A stretch of 64,000 nt of DNA, from the NCBI RefSeq assembly GCF_002799245.1, contig NZ_NEQV01000002.1, positions 372,001 to 436,000 of the forward strand, written 5' to 3'. A model generated the notes under the pieces. The model was not told the origin of the DNA. It made no database searches and worked only from the letters and a program-made list of their open reading frames with translations. The position numbers and the translations under genes are program-made. This document shows positions 53,009 to 63,640 of the stretch, piece by piece (position 1 is the stretch's first letter; every line of letters begins with the position of its first letter). This DNA comes from Stenotrophomonas maltophilia. GTDB taxonomy: Bacteria; Pseudomonadota; Gammaproteobacteria; Xanthomonadales; Xanthomonadaceae.

Positions 53009-54088
53009 TCAGCGCACGCTGATGCCCGGCGTTCCCGCGCCCAATCGCCCCACCACCGCCGCCTGGCCGAACCCCGCCTCGTGGAAACAGGCCAGCACCG
53101 CATCGACCGCTTCCGGGGCGCACGACACCAGCAGGCCGCCGCTGGTCTGCGGGTCGGTCAGCAGTGGCTGCCAGTGCGCCGGCAAGCCCTCGGCGAAGCG
53201 CACCCCGGTGCCATACGAGGCCCAGTTGCGGTTGGAGGCGCCGGTCACGCAGCCACGCTGCAGCAGGTGCAGCGCCTGTGGCAGCAGTGGAATCCGCGCG
53301 CTGTCCACTTCGGCGGCGACGCCACTGGCGCGGCACACTTCCAGCAGGTGCCCGAGCAGGCCGAAGCCGGTGACGTCGGTCATCGCATGCACGCCGTCCA
53401 GCGCGGCCAGGGGAACGCCCACAGTGTTCAGGCGGGTGGTCGACTCGATCATCTGCCGGTAGCCCTCGGCATCGAGCAGCTCCTTCTTCAGCGCCGACGA
53501 ATACACGCCCACGCCCAAGGGCTTGCCCAGCACCAGCACGTCGCCGGCGCGGGCGTCGGCATTGCGCTTGAGCCGCTGCGGATCGAGCACGCCGATCGCG
53601 GCCAGGCCATAGATGGGCTCCACCGAATCGATGCTGTGGCCGCCGGCAACCACGATGCCCGCATCGGCGCAGGCGCGTTCACCGCCCTGCAGGATGCCGC
53701 GGATGGTGTCCTGCGGCAGCGTATTGATCGGCATGCCGACGATGGCCAGTGCGAACAGCGGGCGCGCGCCCATCGCATACAGGTCCGACAGCGCGTTGGT
53801 GGCGGCGATGCGGCCGAAGTCGAACGGGTCGTCGACGATCGGCATGAAGAAATCGGTGGTGGCGACGATGGCCTGGCGGTCATCGAGGCGGTACACCGCG
53901 GCGTCGTCGCTGTTCTCGCGGCCGACCAGCAGTTCAGCCGGTGCCGGAAGCGCTGGAACACCGCGCAGCAGTTCGGTCAGCACGCCCGGCGCGATCTTGC
54001 AGCCGCAGCCACCACCGTGTGCCAGCGAGGTGAGTCGTTGCGGGGCATCGGCCGTTGAAGGGGCGGGGAACTGCGCGTGCGTGGCCAT
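53009..54088 (-). CDS. selD: selenophosphate synthetase
   Basis: A 359-residue enzyme making selenophosphate from ATP and selenide. The catalytic Cys is in GGGCGCKIAPGVL (Cys rather than Sec here), followed by the Lys essential for catalysis. DDAAVYRLDDRQAIVATTDFFMP is the metal/ATP site, and AAANALSDLYAMGARPLFAL-type (here ATNALSDLYAMGA) and GGHSIDSVEPIYGLAAIG are typical. It is the last gene of the selenium operon, downstream of tRNA-Sec. Convergent with yicC. Confidence 0.96.
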   Translation of the reverse strand: MATHAQFPAPSTADAPQRLTSLAHGGGCGCKIAPGVLTELLRGVPALPAPAELLVGRENSDDAAVYRLDDRQAIVATTDFFMPIVDDPFDFGRIAATNALSDLYAMGARPLFALAIVGMPINTLPQDTIRGILQGGERACADAGIVVAGGHSIDSVEPIYGLAAIGVLDPQRLKRNADARAGDVLVLGKPLGVGVYSSALKKELLDAEGYRQMIESTTRLNTVGVPLAALDGVHAMTDVTGFGLLGHLLEVCRASGVAAEVDSARIPLLPQALHLLQRGCVTGASNRNWASYGTGVRFAEGLPAHWQPLLTDPQTSGGLLVSCAPEAVDAVLACFHEAGFGQAAVVGRLGAGTPGISVR

Positions 54089-54114
54089 GCCGACATCTCC
54101 TGCGCAAACACGAA

Positions 54115-54210
54115 TGGCGGAAGGCAGCAGGAGTCGAACCTACCAGGGAACGATCGACGCCCCCTACTGGGTTTGAAGCCCAGCCGCATGCCCGGATGCG
54201 CATGCCTTCC
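54115..54210 (-). tRNA. selC: selenocysteine tRNA (anticodon UCA)
   Basis: A 96-nt tRNA-Sec. The 5' strand GGAAGGCA (54210-54203) pairs with TGCCTTCC (54126-54119) as the 8-bp acceptor stem typical of tRNA-Sec. The anticodon loop is CTTCAAA with UCA, flanked by GCTGGG/CCCAG. A long variable arm and GTAGGTTCGACTCCTGC T-arm follow. Discriminator G and an encoded CCA (54117-54115) end it. It has the form of E. coli selC. It lies in the 146-bp gap between selB and selD. Confidence 0.97.
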
Positions 54211-54234
54211 GAAAGTACGGCGGTACCGGTGGGC

Positions 54235-56166
54235 TCAATCGCGGGCTGCATTCCACTGCAGGTCGCCGCGCGGCCGATGCTGGTCACCGACGCGTCGAGT
54301 GTAGCCAACGCGATTGAAGAACTCCAAGATCTGGATGCTGCGCTTGCGGCCCAGGCCGATGGCATCGCGGAATGCGGCCGCATCCACCGTGCCGGTGGCC
54401 TGTGACAGCTGCGCGACGATCGCGGCCAGCTCGGCGATGCGGGCCGGTGCATAGAACAGGTCCGGTACCACCTGGAACAGTTCACCGCGTGCTGCGGCGC
54501 GGCGCAGCACAGCCCGGAGCTCGTCCTCGGCCAGGCCGATCCCGGCGGCCAGGGTACGCACCCACGGCGGATCGAAGCCGCCGGCATGCAGTTGCGGCAG
54601 CACACGTTCGAGCAGCAGGCGTTCACGCTCCGGCGGTGCATGGTCGTGACCGGGCAGGCGCCACCAGGCACCCACGCGCTGCAGCGTGCCGTCGCCGAGC
54701 AGGTCCAGCAGCAGGGCGTTCCACAGGCTCGCCGCAAGCGCGGGCAGGGTGCTGCGCTGCAGGCGCCCGCTGTCGACACCGGGTTCGTCGGGGCGTCGCT
54801 CGTGCCAGTCACGCAGCGAAGCGGTCACCTGTTCGCGCAGCACCTGCCAGTGCGAGGCAAGGATGACCACCGTGTCTTCCCGGGTGGCGATGCGCAGGGT
54901 GTCTGCAGGCAGATCGATCCGGTCGGCGGCGCGCCGGCAGTAGCGCTGCAGCGCGGCCATGGGAATGCCGAAGGGGGCCTGTTGCAGCAGCGGACCGATT
55001 CCGGCGCCAGCGGCCAGCTGCTCCAGTGCTCGCAGCCATGCGAGCCGTGCCGGGCTGCGCCGACGCCGCTGCGGCGGGTCCGGGTCGAGCACGACGCCAC
55101 CGCCCAGCGTGTGGGTCGCGGCGGAATCACGGGCGATGAAGCGATCACCACACATCGCGCAGACCGGCGCCGGGAAGACCAGCTGCACGAGCTGGCCATT
55201 GCCGTGATCATCGTCCTCCAGCAGCACCACATGGGCCTGCCGGTGCATCGTGCCCCAATGGACGTGCAGCGGCGCCCAGTCGCGCAATGGTGTGGCCAGC
55301 GGGGAAAGCCGCAGCCGCACGTCGATGCGGGTGGTCGCCAGCAGCGCGCGCGGATCGGCGATCCAGTCGCCGCGATTGATGTCGTCACGGGCGATGGCGG
55401 CCAGGTTCAGTGCGCAGCGCTGCCCGGCCATGGCGTGTTCGCTGGCCTGGTTCTGGGCGTGGATGCTGCGCAGGCGTACATCGGTGGCGGCGGGCATCAG
55501 CTGCAGGTGTTCGCCAAGCGTGGCCACGCCGCCATGCACCGCACCGGTCACCAGCGTGCCGTGGCCGGCCAGCGAGAACACGCGGTCCACCGGCATGCGG
55601 AACAGCTCGCTGCGCAGGTCGGCCCGGTGCGCGTTGGCATCGCCTGCGGCCCATGCGTGCAGGTGGGTGCGCAATGCGTTGATGCCGGCATCATCGGATG
55701 AGGTGCTGTTGCAGGCGAATATGGGGGAACCTTGCAGCGGTGTTCCGGCCAGCAGAGCGGCGATCTCGATCTCGACCCGGGCGAGGCGCGCGGCGTCCAC
55801 GCGGTCGATCTTGGTCAGGGCCACCGCGCCGCGATCCACGCCCAGCAACTGCAGGATCGCCAGGTGCTCGCGGGTCTGCGGCATCACGCCATCGTCGGCG
55901 GCGACCACCAGCAGGGCCACATCGATGCCGGTAGCACCGGCCACCATCGTGTGCACGAAGCGCTCATGACCCGGCACGTCGACGAAGCCCAGCATCGCCT
56001 CGGCATTCTCGTCACCGGTGTTTTCCACCGGGACATAGGCATAGCCCAGTTCGATGGAAATCCCACGCGTACGCTCTTCCTGCAGGCGATCGGTTTCGAT
56101 GCCGGTCAGCGCCCGTACCAGGCGGGTCTTGCCGTGGTCGATATGCCCGGCGGTGCCGACGATCAT
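54235..56166 (-). CDS. selB: selenocysteine-specific elongation factor SelB
   Basis: A 643-residue GTPase that brings Sec-tRNA to UGA codons at SECIS hairpins. GTP-binding motifs: [19 protein letters not shown] (P-loop), [38 protein letters not shown]. Domains II-III follow ([20 protein letters not shown]). The C-terminal ~200 residues are winged-helix repeats that bind SECIS ([47 protein letters not shown] in pieces). ATG 56166 overlaps the selA stop (ATGA). Confidence 0.96.
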   Translation of the reverse strand: MIVGTAGHIDHGKTRLVRALTGIETDRLQEERTRGISIELGYAYVPVENTGDENAEAMLGFVDVPGHERFVHTMVAGATGIDVALLVVAADDGVMPQTREHLAILQLLGVDRGAVALTKIDRVDAARLARVEIEIAALLAGTPLQGSPIFACNSTSSDDAGINALRTHLHAWAAGDANAHRADLRSELFRMPVDRVFSLAGHGTLVTGAVHGGVATLGEHLQLMPAATDVRLRSIHAQNQASEHAMAGQRCALNLAAIARDDINRGDWIADPRALLATTRIDVRLRLSPLATPLRDWAPLHVHWGTMHRQAHVVLLEDDDHGNGQLVQLVFPAPVCAMCGDRFIARDSAATHTLGGGVVLDPDPPQRRRRSPARLAWLRALEQLAAGAGIGPLLQQAPFGIPMAALQRYCRRAADRIDLPADTLRIATREDTVVILASHWQVLREQVTASLRDWHERRPDEPGVDSGRLQRSTLPALAASLWNALLLDLLGDGTLQRVGAWWRLPGHDHAPPERERLLLERVLPQLHAGGFDPPWVRTLAAGIGLAEDELRAVLRRAAARGELFQVVPDLFYAPARIAELAAIVAQLSQATGTVDAAAFRDAIGLGRKRSIQILEFFNRVGYTRRVGDQHRPRGDLQWNAARD

Positions 56167-57587
56167 GCCTGCATCGCGCTCCATTGGGCCAGGAACACTG
56201 TTTCATCCGCAGGTTCCAGGCAGCGCAGGTCAAGCCACAGTGCGTCATCGGCGATGCGGCCCAGTACCGGCCGTGGCAGCTGCCGCAGGCGCTGGGCCAG
56301 GCGATCCAGCCCGCCACGCTGCGCGGTGGTGATGCGCAGGCCGGCACTGCCGAGCTGCGCCTGTGGTTGTGCACCGCTGCCGATCTGGCTGTGCATCGAT
56401 GCCGGTTCAAGCGTGTAGCCGGTCGCCAGCGCGGAACGCATCGGCTGCAGCAGGCGCTGAGCCTGCGCATCAATGTCATCTCGCGTCCGCGAGAGCGTGC
56501 GCAGTGTCGGCAACCGTTGTGCCAGCAGCTCCGGTTCGCGGTACAGGGCCAGTACCGCTTCCAGTGCAGCCAGGCCCATCTTGTCCATGCGCAGCGCGCG
56601 CTTGAGCGGATTGCGGTTGATCCGCGCGATCAGGTCGGCGCGGCCAGCGATGATGCCGGCCTGTGGCCCGCCCAGCAGCTTGTCGCCACTGAACGAGACC
56701 AGGTCGGCGCCGGCCGACAGTGCTTCCTGCACGGTCGGCTCATGCGGCAGGCCGAATGCCGCCAGGTCGCACAGGCTGCCACTGCCCAGGTCCACCACCA
56801 GCGGCAGGCCATGGTCGTGCGCGATGGCCGCCATCGCGGCAGTGTCGACCTTGGCGGTGAAGCCGGTGATCGCGTAGTTGCTGGCATGCACTTCCATCAG
56901 CAGCGCAGTGCGGGTGCCGATGGCATGGGTGAAATCGGCTGGGTGAGTGCGATTGGTGGTGCCCACTTCCAGCAGCCGTGCGCCGGCACTGCGCATCACA
57001 TCGGGAATGCGGAAGGCACCGCCGATCTCCACCAGCTCGCCGCGCGACACCACCACCTCGCGGCGGTTGGCCAGGCTGTTGAGCAGCAGCAGGACCGCCG
57101 CCGCGTTGTTGTTGACCACGGTGGCAGCTTCGGCGCCGGTCAGCTCGCAGACCAGCGCCTGTACCCGTGCATCGCGGTCGCCGCGACGGCCGCGGGTGAT
57201 GTCGAATTCCAGATCGACCGGCGCCCGCATCGCGTGCGCAACAGACTGCACCGCGGCCTCGGGCAGCAGGGCACGGCCCAGGTTGGTGTGCAGCACGGTG
57301 CCGGTCAGGTTGAATACCGGCTGCAGGTCCAGCCGCGCATCGGCGGCGAGCGCAGCGTCGAGCGCCGCGACCAGTGCCGGGCCTTCAATGGCCTGGTGCA
57401 ACTGCCCGGCCGAGAGCTGCGCGGCACCGATGCGCTCACGCAGCGCCTGCAGATATGCGCGCAACAGCTGGGTGATGCGGCTGCGGCCGTGGGCTTCAAT
57501 CTGTGGCGACAAGGCCGGCAGGCGCAGCAGCCGGTCCAGCGAGGGCAGGGCGGCGGCCGATGCCGGGATGGGGGGCGTGCGTGGCAT
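56163..57587 (-). CDS. selA: L-seryl-tRNA(Sec) selenium transferase
   Basis: A 474-residue PLP enzyme that converts Ser-tRNA(Sec) to Sec-tRNA(Sec) using selenophosphate. Features: [81 protein letters not shown] and [17 protein letters not shown] with the PLP Lys. It starts 3 bp after fdhE and overlaps selB, so it is in one operon with them. Confidence 0.96.
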   Translation of the reverse strand: MPRTPPIPASAAALPSLDRLLRLPALSPQIEAHGRSRITQLLRAYLQALRERIGAAQLSAGQLHQAIEGPALVAALDAALAADARLDLQPVFNLTGTVLHTNLGRALLPEAAVQSVAHAMRAPVDLEFDITRGRRGDRDARVQALVCELTGAEAATVVNNNAAAVLLLLNSLANRREVVVSRGELVEIGGAFRIPDVMRSAGARLLEVGTTNRTHPADFTHAIGTRTALLMEVHASNYAITGFTAKVDTAAMAAIAHDHGLPLVVDLGSGSLCDLAAFGLPHEPTVQEALSAGADLVSFSGDKLLGGPQAGIIAGRADLIARINRNPLKRALRMDKMGLAALEAVLALYREPELLAQRLPTLRTLSRTRDDIDAQAQRLLQPMRSALATGYTLEPASMHSQIGSGAQPQAQLGSAGLRITTAQRGGLDRLAQRLRQLPRPVLGRIADDALWLDLRCLEPADETVFLAQWSAMQA

Positions 57588-57590
57588 CGG

Positions 57591-58574
57591 TCAGTCGCTG
57601 TCGGATTGCCATAGCAGTGGATTCTGGCTGGCGCGCGCGTAGCCTTCCTCGCCCAGCAGAATGTCCAGGGCCAGTGTGCCGAGGTCGTCAGCCACCGGTT
57701 CCAGTGACGGGTCCTTTTCCAGATACAGGATCTTGCGGTAGCTGTGGCAGTGGTCGCAGGTTTCCGCGCGCACCGCACTCTCGCGGACGGCCTGGCCGGT
57801 ATCGCCGTCGGCATCAGCCAGGGCGCGGTAGGCGATGTCCTTGCCGGCGGCACCACACTGGCTGCACTGCACGCGCACGTAGTGCCACTGGCAGGCGCAC
57901 AGCGAGCACGACAGGTAGCGGTAGGACGCATAGGGTGGGCGGGCCTGCACCACGCTGGTCACCGGCAGGGTGCCGCACAGCGGGCACAGCCCTGGCGCGT
58001 CCACCAGCGGCTTCAGGTCGGTGGGGCGGAAGCTGGCGGCGAGTACCGCCCAATACACCTGCAACGCGTTCATCACCAGCAGTGCAGCGACTGCGTCGAC
58101 CGAGGGTGCATCATCGCGTTCCAGCACGGCGTGGGCCTGCGCATCCAGCCAGCTGTCATCGGCCGCGGCGACGCGAAGCAGCTCGTGCCGCGTTTCCGCC
58201 GGCAGCCCGGCTTCGTCGGCGCAGTGCCGGCACAGCGAGCGCAGCCAGTCGCGCCAGCGCCCATCCAGTTGCAGCGTGTTGGCCGGCCGCAATGGCATGC
58301 CGGCACCGGCGGCCGCACTCGACTGCTGCGCGCGTGCTTGCACCTGAAGCGCCTCGCGCTGCTGTGGCGTCAGCTCCTCCAGCAGCGCCTGCTGTGCATC
58401 GGCCAGGGCCGCCAGCAGCTGCAGGTAGCCACCGATGGCACTGTGCGCAGCCAGGCTGCGCAGGCGCGCCGCGCGCTGCGCGAACAGGGAGGCAGTGTCG
58501 GGCAGGATGATGCGCGGCACATCGCGCGAGGCGAGCGTCTCGATCTCACCGGGTTCAAGGATGCGTTGCGCCAT
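57591..58574 (-). CDS. fdhE: formate dehydrogenase accessory protein FdhE
   Basis: A 327-residue cytoplasmic protein needed for formation of active formate dehydrogenase. Four CxxC pairs in the C-terminal half (CPLCGT, CSLCAC, CSQCGA, CDHCHS) bind iron in homologues. The N-terminus MAQRILEPGEIETLASRDVPRIILP (in pieces) matches the family start; ATG 58574 was chosen for that reason. It follows fdnI after 138 bp containing a strong hairpin, and precedes selA. Confidence 0.93.
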   Translation of the reverse strand: MAQRILEPGEIETLASRDVPRIILPDTASLFAQRAARLRSLAAHSAIGGYLQLLAALADAQQALLEELTPQQREALQVQARAQQSSAAAGAGMPLRPANTLQLDGRWRDWLRSLCRHCADEAGLPAETRHELLRVAAADDSWLDAQAHAVLERDDAPSVDAVAALLVMNALQVYWAVLAASFRPTDLKPLVDAPGLCPLCGTLPVTSVVQARPPYASYRYLSCSLCACQWHYVRVQCSQCGAAGKDIAYRALADADGDTGQAVRESAVRAETCDHCHSYRKILYLEKDPSLEPVADDLGTLALDILLGEEGYARASQNPLLWQSDSD

Positions 58575-58657
58575 GCAGGGCCAGCCAGAAGAACCAGCCT
58601 CCATCCTCGCCGTTGTCGGCGCTGGCGTCCAGCGTGCTGCCGGCCATTCGACATGCC

Positions 58658-58698
58658 GGGGTCAGATCCGTTTTCCAGAGGAAAACGGATCTGACCCC
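58658..58698. repeat. GGGGTC-type hairpin inside the formate dehydrogenase operon
   Basis: Arms of 19 nt (58658-58676 and 58680-58698), perfectly complementary with a 3-nt loop, beginning GGGGTCAGATCCGTTTTCC. It lies between fdnI and fdhE and may shield the structural-gene mRNA or reduce expression of the downstream sel genes. There is no T tract. Confidence 0.9.
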
Positions 58699-58712
58699 AT
58701 CGGACTTTGCCG

Positions 58713-59360
58713 CTAGCCCTGTTCCCGACGCCCGCGCAGGATGTCCCGGAACCACTGCCGGTGATGCTTGTACGCCCACCCGTAGGTCACCTTGCCCTGG
58801 GTCATCGCCTGCACCGAACCCTTGATCCAGATTGCTGCATAGATGTGCACCACGATCGCGCACACCAGCACCCAGCCGAACAGCGCGTGGGCCAGGACCG
58901 AGAAGCGGATCAGCCCGATCGGGAAGAAGTGGCTGAAGTACTGCCGCCAGATCACGAAGCCGGTCAGCAGCAGCGCCGACAGGCAGCCGATGATGGCCCA
59001 GAACAGCAGTTTCTGGCCGGCATTGAAGCGACCTACCGGCGGCAGCTTCTCGTCCTCGTTGCGCAGCACATCGCGCATGCCGCGCATCCACGCACGGTCG
59101 TCCGCGCTGAGGAAGTTGTCACGCCACATCCGCAGCGCCAGCAGGGCAAAGCCGATGACCATGGCCAGGCCGATGAACGGATGCAGGATGCGCGTCCACG
59201 GGCCACCACCGAACAGTTGCGTCAGCGGGAACAGGGCAGGGTGGAACAACGCCAGCCCGGACAGGGCGGTCAGTACGAAGCAGATCGCCACGATCCAGTG
59301 GTTGATGCGGGTCGGTGCGCGGTAGCGGATGATCTGGCGGGGACGCGGGGCGCGGCTCAT
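58713..59360 (-). CDS. fdnI: formate dehydrogenase gamma subunit (cytochrome b556)
   Basis: A 215-residue inner-membrane cytochrome b that passes electrons from the beta subunit to quinone. Four membrane helices are visible ([77 protein letters not shown]) with heme-ligand His candidates in INHW, LHPF and VVHIYAA. The start overlaps the fdnH stop (ATGA). FdnI versus FdoI cannot be told apart. Confidence 0.92.
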   Translation of the reverse strand: MSRAPRPRQIIRYRAPTRINHWIVAICFVLTALSGLALFHPALFPLTQLFGGGPWTRILHPFIGLAMVIGFALLALRMWRDNFLSADDRAWMRGMRDVLRNEDEKLPPVGRFNAGQKLLFWAIIGCLSALLLTGFVIWRQYFSHFFPIGLIRFSVLAHALFGWVLVCAIVVHIYAAIWIKGSVQAMTQGKVTYGWAYKHHRQWFRDILRGRREQG

Positions 59361-60271
59361 GACCGGTCCTCCTCGATCTTCTCGGCTTCACGCTCGGCGT
59401 GTTCTTCCTCTTCCTCGTCAACCGTGTTGCGGCCGATGCCGATGTAATGCAGGAAGCCAGCGAAGGCCGTGGCGGCGATCGCCAGCACGCCCAGTGGCTT
59501 GGCCACGCCCTTCCAGACTTCCACCATCGGGCTGATGCGCGGGTCCTTGGGCAGGTCGGCGTACAGCTCCGGCTTGTCCACATGCTGCAGCACGTACATC
59601 ACGTGGGTGCCGCCGACGCCTTGTGGATCGTACAGGCCGGCGTTGTCGTAACCCCGCGATTTCAGGTCTTCCACGCGCCCGGCCGCATGCTCGGTCATCG
59701 CCTGCTTGCTGCCGAAGGTGATCGCCCCGGTCGGGCAGGTCTTCACGCAGGCCGGTTCCTGGCCCACCGCCACCCGGTCCGAACACAGCGTGCATTTGTA
59801 GGCCTTGTGGTCCTTCTTGGAAATGCGCGGCACGTCGAACGGGCAACCGGTCACGCAGTAGCCGCAGCCGATGCAGTTTTCTTCCTGGAAGTCGACGATG
59901 CCGTTGGCATACTGGATGATCGCGCCCGGCGACGGGCAGGCCTTCAGGCAGCCCGGGTCGCTGCAATGCATGCAGCCTTCCTTGCGGATCAGCCACTCCA
60001 GCTTGCCCTTCTCGTCCTCGTACTCGCGGAACTTCATCACCGTCCACGACTGTTCGCTCAGGTCGGGCGGGTTGTCATAGCTGCCGACGCAGCTGCCGAC
60101 CTCGTCGCGCAGGTCGTTCCACTCCATGCAGGCGACCTGGCAGGCCTTGCAGCCGATGCACTTGCTGACATCGATCAGCTTGGCGACCTGGCCGGTGTGC
60201 GCACCACGCGCCTCCGGCGAGGGCGTGGTGGTGGCCGAGCGGCGGATGATGTCCAGGGATTGCAGTGACAT
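59357..60271 (-). CDS. fdnH: formate dehydrogenase beta subunit (iron-sulfur)
   Basis: A 304-residue subunit with four [4Fe-4S] clusters carrying electrons from the catalytic to the gamma subunit. Cys motifs: [49 protein letters not shown] and [21 protein letters not shown]. One C-terminal membrane helix (about 265-285, [20 protein letters not shown]) anchors it, followed by an acidic tail. ATG 60271 follows GGAG. It is 10 bp downstream of fdnG. Confidence 0.95.
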   Translation of the reverse strand: MSLQSLDIIRRSATTTPSPEARGAHTGQVAKLIDVSKCIGCKACQVACMEWNDLRDEVGSCVGSYDNPPDLSEQSWTVMKFREYEDEKGKLEWLIRKEGCMHCSDPGCLKACPSPGAIIQYANGIVDFQEENCIGCGYCVTGCPFDVPRISKKDHKAYKCTLCSDRVAVGQEPACVKTCPTGAITFGSKQAMTEHAAGRVEDLKSRGYDNAGLYDPQGVGGTHVMYVLQHVDKPELYADLPKDPRISPMVEVWKGVAKPLGVLAIAATAFAGFLHYIGIGRNTVDEEEEEHAEREAEKIEEDRS

Positions 60272-60281
60272 GGCGGGTCTC

Positions 60282-63200
60282 CTACACCTTCTCGACCTTG
60301 ACCAGGATGCACTTCGATTCGGGCGTCTGCGAATTGCCGTCACCGATGGCGTTGGTCAGCGTATTGGCGATGTATCCGGGCTTGGCCGCACCGAGGAAGC
60401 CCCAGTGGATCGGCACGCCTACCTGGTGCACGGTGCGGCCATCGATCTGCAGGGCCTTGATGCGCTTGGTCACCATGGCCACCGCCTCGATGTGGCCGCG
60501 CTTGGAGCTGACCCGCACGCGGCTGCCATTGTTGATGCCCAGCTCGTCGGCCAGGGCCGCACCGATCTCGACGAACTGCTCGGGCTGGATGATGGCGTTG
60601 AGCTTGCCGTGCTTGGTCCAGAAGTGGAAATGCTCGGTCAGGCGGTAGGTGGTGGCCACATGCGGGAACTCATCCGGTGAACCGATCTGTGCGCGATCGC
60701 TGGCGAACACGCGTGCCGCCGGGTTGTTCAGCGTCAGTGCCTGGCCGGGGCTGAGCGGATTGCTGCGCAGGGGGGTATCGAACGGCTCGTAGTGCTCCGG
60801 GAACGGTCCCTCGGCCATGCCGGCCTTGGCAAAGAAACGGGCGATGCCCTCCGGGTTCATGATGAACGGGCCCATGCCACCGGCGGGATCTTCGTCGGCC
60901 TTGAAGTCCGGCACGTCCACGCTGCCCCAGTTTTTCCCGTTCCAGGCCAGCAGCGTGCGGCGTGGATCGAATGGCTGGCCGGCCACGTCGCACGAGGCGC
61001 GGTTGTACATCACCCGGCGGTTGGCCGGCCATGCCCAGGCCCAGCCCAGCGTGTTGCCGATGCCGGTGGGGTCGCTGTTGTCACGCCGCGCCATCATGTT
61101 GCCGGTGGGGCCCCAGGCGCCGATGTAGATCCAGCAGCCGGAGGAGGTGCTGCCGTCGTCGCGCAGGTCACCGAACGCGGCCAGTTGCTCGCCGGCCTTG
61201 CGCACCAGCTTGGTCGGGTCCTTCGGATCGAACACGTCGGCCAGCGCCTTGCCGTTGTATTCCATCGCCAGTTCTTCCGGTGTCGGCAGTTCCGGGTTGG
61301 AATACTTCCAGGCCAGGTCGCGCACCGGCTCCCACCACGCACCGCCGTCCTTCTCGTACATCGCTTTGATGCGATGGAAAAGCTCGGACATGATCTCGAT
61401 GTCGCTGCGCGCTTCGCCCGGCGGATTGGCACCCTTCCAGTGCCATTGCAGCCAGCGCGAGGAATTCACCACCGCGCCGTTCTCCTCGGCGAAGGAGGTG
61501 GTCGGCAGGCGGAACACCTCGGTCTGGATCGTGCCCGGGTCGACGTCGTTCAGCGCACCGTGGTTCTGCCAGAAGGCGATGGTCTCGGTCTCCAGCGGGT
61601 CCATGCTGACCATGAACTTCAGCTTGGAGAACGCGCTGATCAGCTTGCCCTTGTTCGGCGCCGAGGCCAGCGGGTTGAAGCCCTGGCAGATGTAGCCGTG
61701 GATCTTGCCCTCGTTCATCAGCTCGTACGCCTGCAGCATGTCGTACGGCTTGTCGAGCTTGGGCAGGTGGTCGAAGCACCAGTTGTTGTCCGCGGTGGCG
61801 GCATCGCCCCACCACGATTTCATCAGGCTGACGTGGAACTTCGGGTAGTTCTGCCAGAACGACATCTGGTTGGCGCGCAGGGGCTTCTGCGTGCGCTTGG
61901 CGATGTAGGCGTCGTAGTCCTGCTCGTCCTGTTTGGGCAGTGTCAGGTAGCCGGGCAGCAGGTCGGACATCAGGCCGATGTCGGTCAGGCCCTGGATGTT
62001 GGAATGCCCGCGCAAGGCATTCATGCCACCACCGGCCACGCCGATGTTGCCCAGCAGCAGCTGCACCATGGTGCCGGCACGCACGTTCTGCGCGCCCACC
62101 GAATGCTGCGTCCAGCCCAGCGCGTACAGGATGGTCATCGCCTTGTCCTTGCCGGCGGTGGACGCGATCATCTCCCAGACCTGCCGGATGCTGTCGGCCG
62201 GCGTACCGCAGATGCGCTCGACCATCTCCACGGTGTAGCGCGCGTAGTGCTGCTTGAGCAGGTTGTAGACGCAGCGCGGGTCCTTCAGCGTCGGGTCGCT
62301 GCGCACGTAGCCATCATCGCCGTACACGTAGTCCCAGCTGGAACGGTCGTAGCTGCGCTTCTCTTCGTTGTAGCCCGAATACAGGCCGTCCTTGAAGGCG
62401 AATTCGTCCTTCACCAGGAACGACATGTCGGTGTAGTTCAGTACGTATTCGTGCTGGATGCGGTCCTCGGTCAACAGGTAGTTGATCAGTCCGCCCAGGA
62501 ACACGATGTCGGTACCGGTGCGGATCGGCGCGTACACGTCGGCCACCGCGGCCGAACGGTTGAAGCGCGGATCGACCACGATCAGCCGGGCCTTGTTGTG
62601 CGCCTTGGCCTCGGTCACCCATTTGAACCCGCACGGATGCGCCTCGGCGGCATTGCCACCCATGATCAGGATCAGGTCGGCATTCTTGATGTCGACCCAG
62701 TGATTCGTCATCGCACCACGGCCTAGCGTCGGGGCAAGACCTGCCACCGTCGGGCCGTGTCAGACACGTGCCTGGTTGTCGAATGCCAACATGCCGAGGG
62801 AGCGGACGACCTTGTGGGTCAGTACCGCAGTTTCATTGCTGGTGGCCGAGGCCGCCAGCATGCCAGTGGTCAGCCAGCGGTTGACCGTCTGCCCGGCTTC
62901 GTTCTTCTGCACGAAGTTGGCATCGCGGTCTTCCTTCATCAGCCGCGCGATGCGGTCCAGCGCATCGTCCCAGCTCAGCCGCTTCCACTCGTTCGAGCCC
63001 GGCGCCCGGTACTCGGGGTAGAGCAGGCGCGACTTGCTGTGGATGATGTCGGCCAGGCCGGCACCCTTCGGGCACAGCGTGCCGCGGTTGACCGGATGAT
63101 CCGGGTCACCCTCGATATGGAAGATGCTCGGCTCGGCGTTCTTGGCGCCATCGCCGAGGCTGTACATCAGGATGCCGCAGGCCACCGAACAGTACGTACA

Positions 63201-63350
63201 GGTGTTGCGGGTCTCGGTCGCGCGGGTCAGCTTGTATTGCCGGACCTCCGCGAGCGCGATGCCGGGCGCGAAGCCCATCAATGCCAGACTGGAGCCGACC
63301 AGGGTTGTCCCGGTCACTTTCAGGAACTGGCGGCGGCTCATCGATGGCAT
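60282..63350 (-). CDS. fdnG: selenocysteine-containing formate dehydrogenase, catalytic alpha subunit
   Basis: A 1022-residue molybdopterin enzyme oxidising formate, periplasmic by Tat export: [20 protein letters not shown] is a twin-arginine signal. ATG 63350 follows AGGAG; ATG 63341 is second choice. The N-terminal [4Fe-4S] cluster is CTYCSVACG with GTLCPKG. Codon 197 is TGA (62762-62760), read as Sec in [14 protein letters not shown], where FdnG of E. coli has Sec196. The coding sequence continues for 825 codons beyond it. C-terminal dinucleotide-binding region [26 protein letters not shown] hairpin directly follows the TGA. Automated annotation is likely to split it into two genes. Confidence 0.97.
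62717..62762 (-). promoter_or_regulatory. bacterial SECIS element for Sec197
   Basis: Immediately after the TGA codon (62762-62760), CACGGCC (62759-62753) pairs with GGCCGTG (62723-62717). The upper stem GGCA/TGCC closes an apical GGTCT loop, as in the E. coli fdnG/fdhF SECIS where a loop G-U-rich segment contacts SelB. Confidence 0.93.
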
Positions 63351-63410
63351 GCCGTTCTCCTGGGATGGCGGGGAGGCGCAGGCCTCCGGGCTGTCGTTGG
63401 GTACGGCCCG

Positions 63411-63416
63411 GTTATA
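63411..63416 (-). promoter_or_regulatory. possible -10 box of the formate dehydrogenase operon
   Basis: TATAAC on the minus strand, in the context TGTGCTATAAC (extended -10), 61 bp upstream of fdnG. There is no convincing -35 or FNR/NarL site, so this is tentative. The rest of the 290-bp fdnG-gmk gap shows no gene. Confidence 0.35.
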
Positions 63417-63640
63417 GCACAGGCCCCCGGATGCCCATGTGGCACAAGGCCCTGCGCCTGCCGGACGGGCGCGCAACGGGGCCGCTCTGGTAAAGTTGCG
63501 TGCCCGCACCCCGGGGAGCCGTCTGCCGGGCCTGGTTCCAGGATGTTCCGCGCAGCCCCCGCCGTCCTGGCGCGATCCTCCGCGCCGGATCTGGAACATC
63601 GAGGAAAAATTTTGCGAAATCAACCAGTTGGGTTCCGTGC

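Noticed and set aside
62757..62765. fdnG as a pseudogene or frameshift
   Set aside because: The interruption is a single in-frame TGA at the known Sec position with a SECIS hairpin and complete sel genes beside it.
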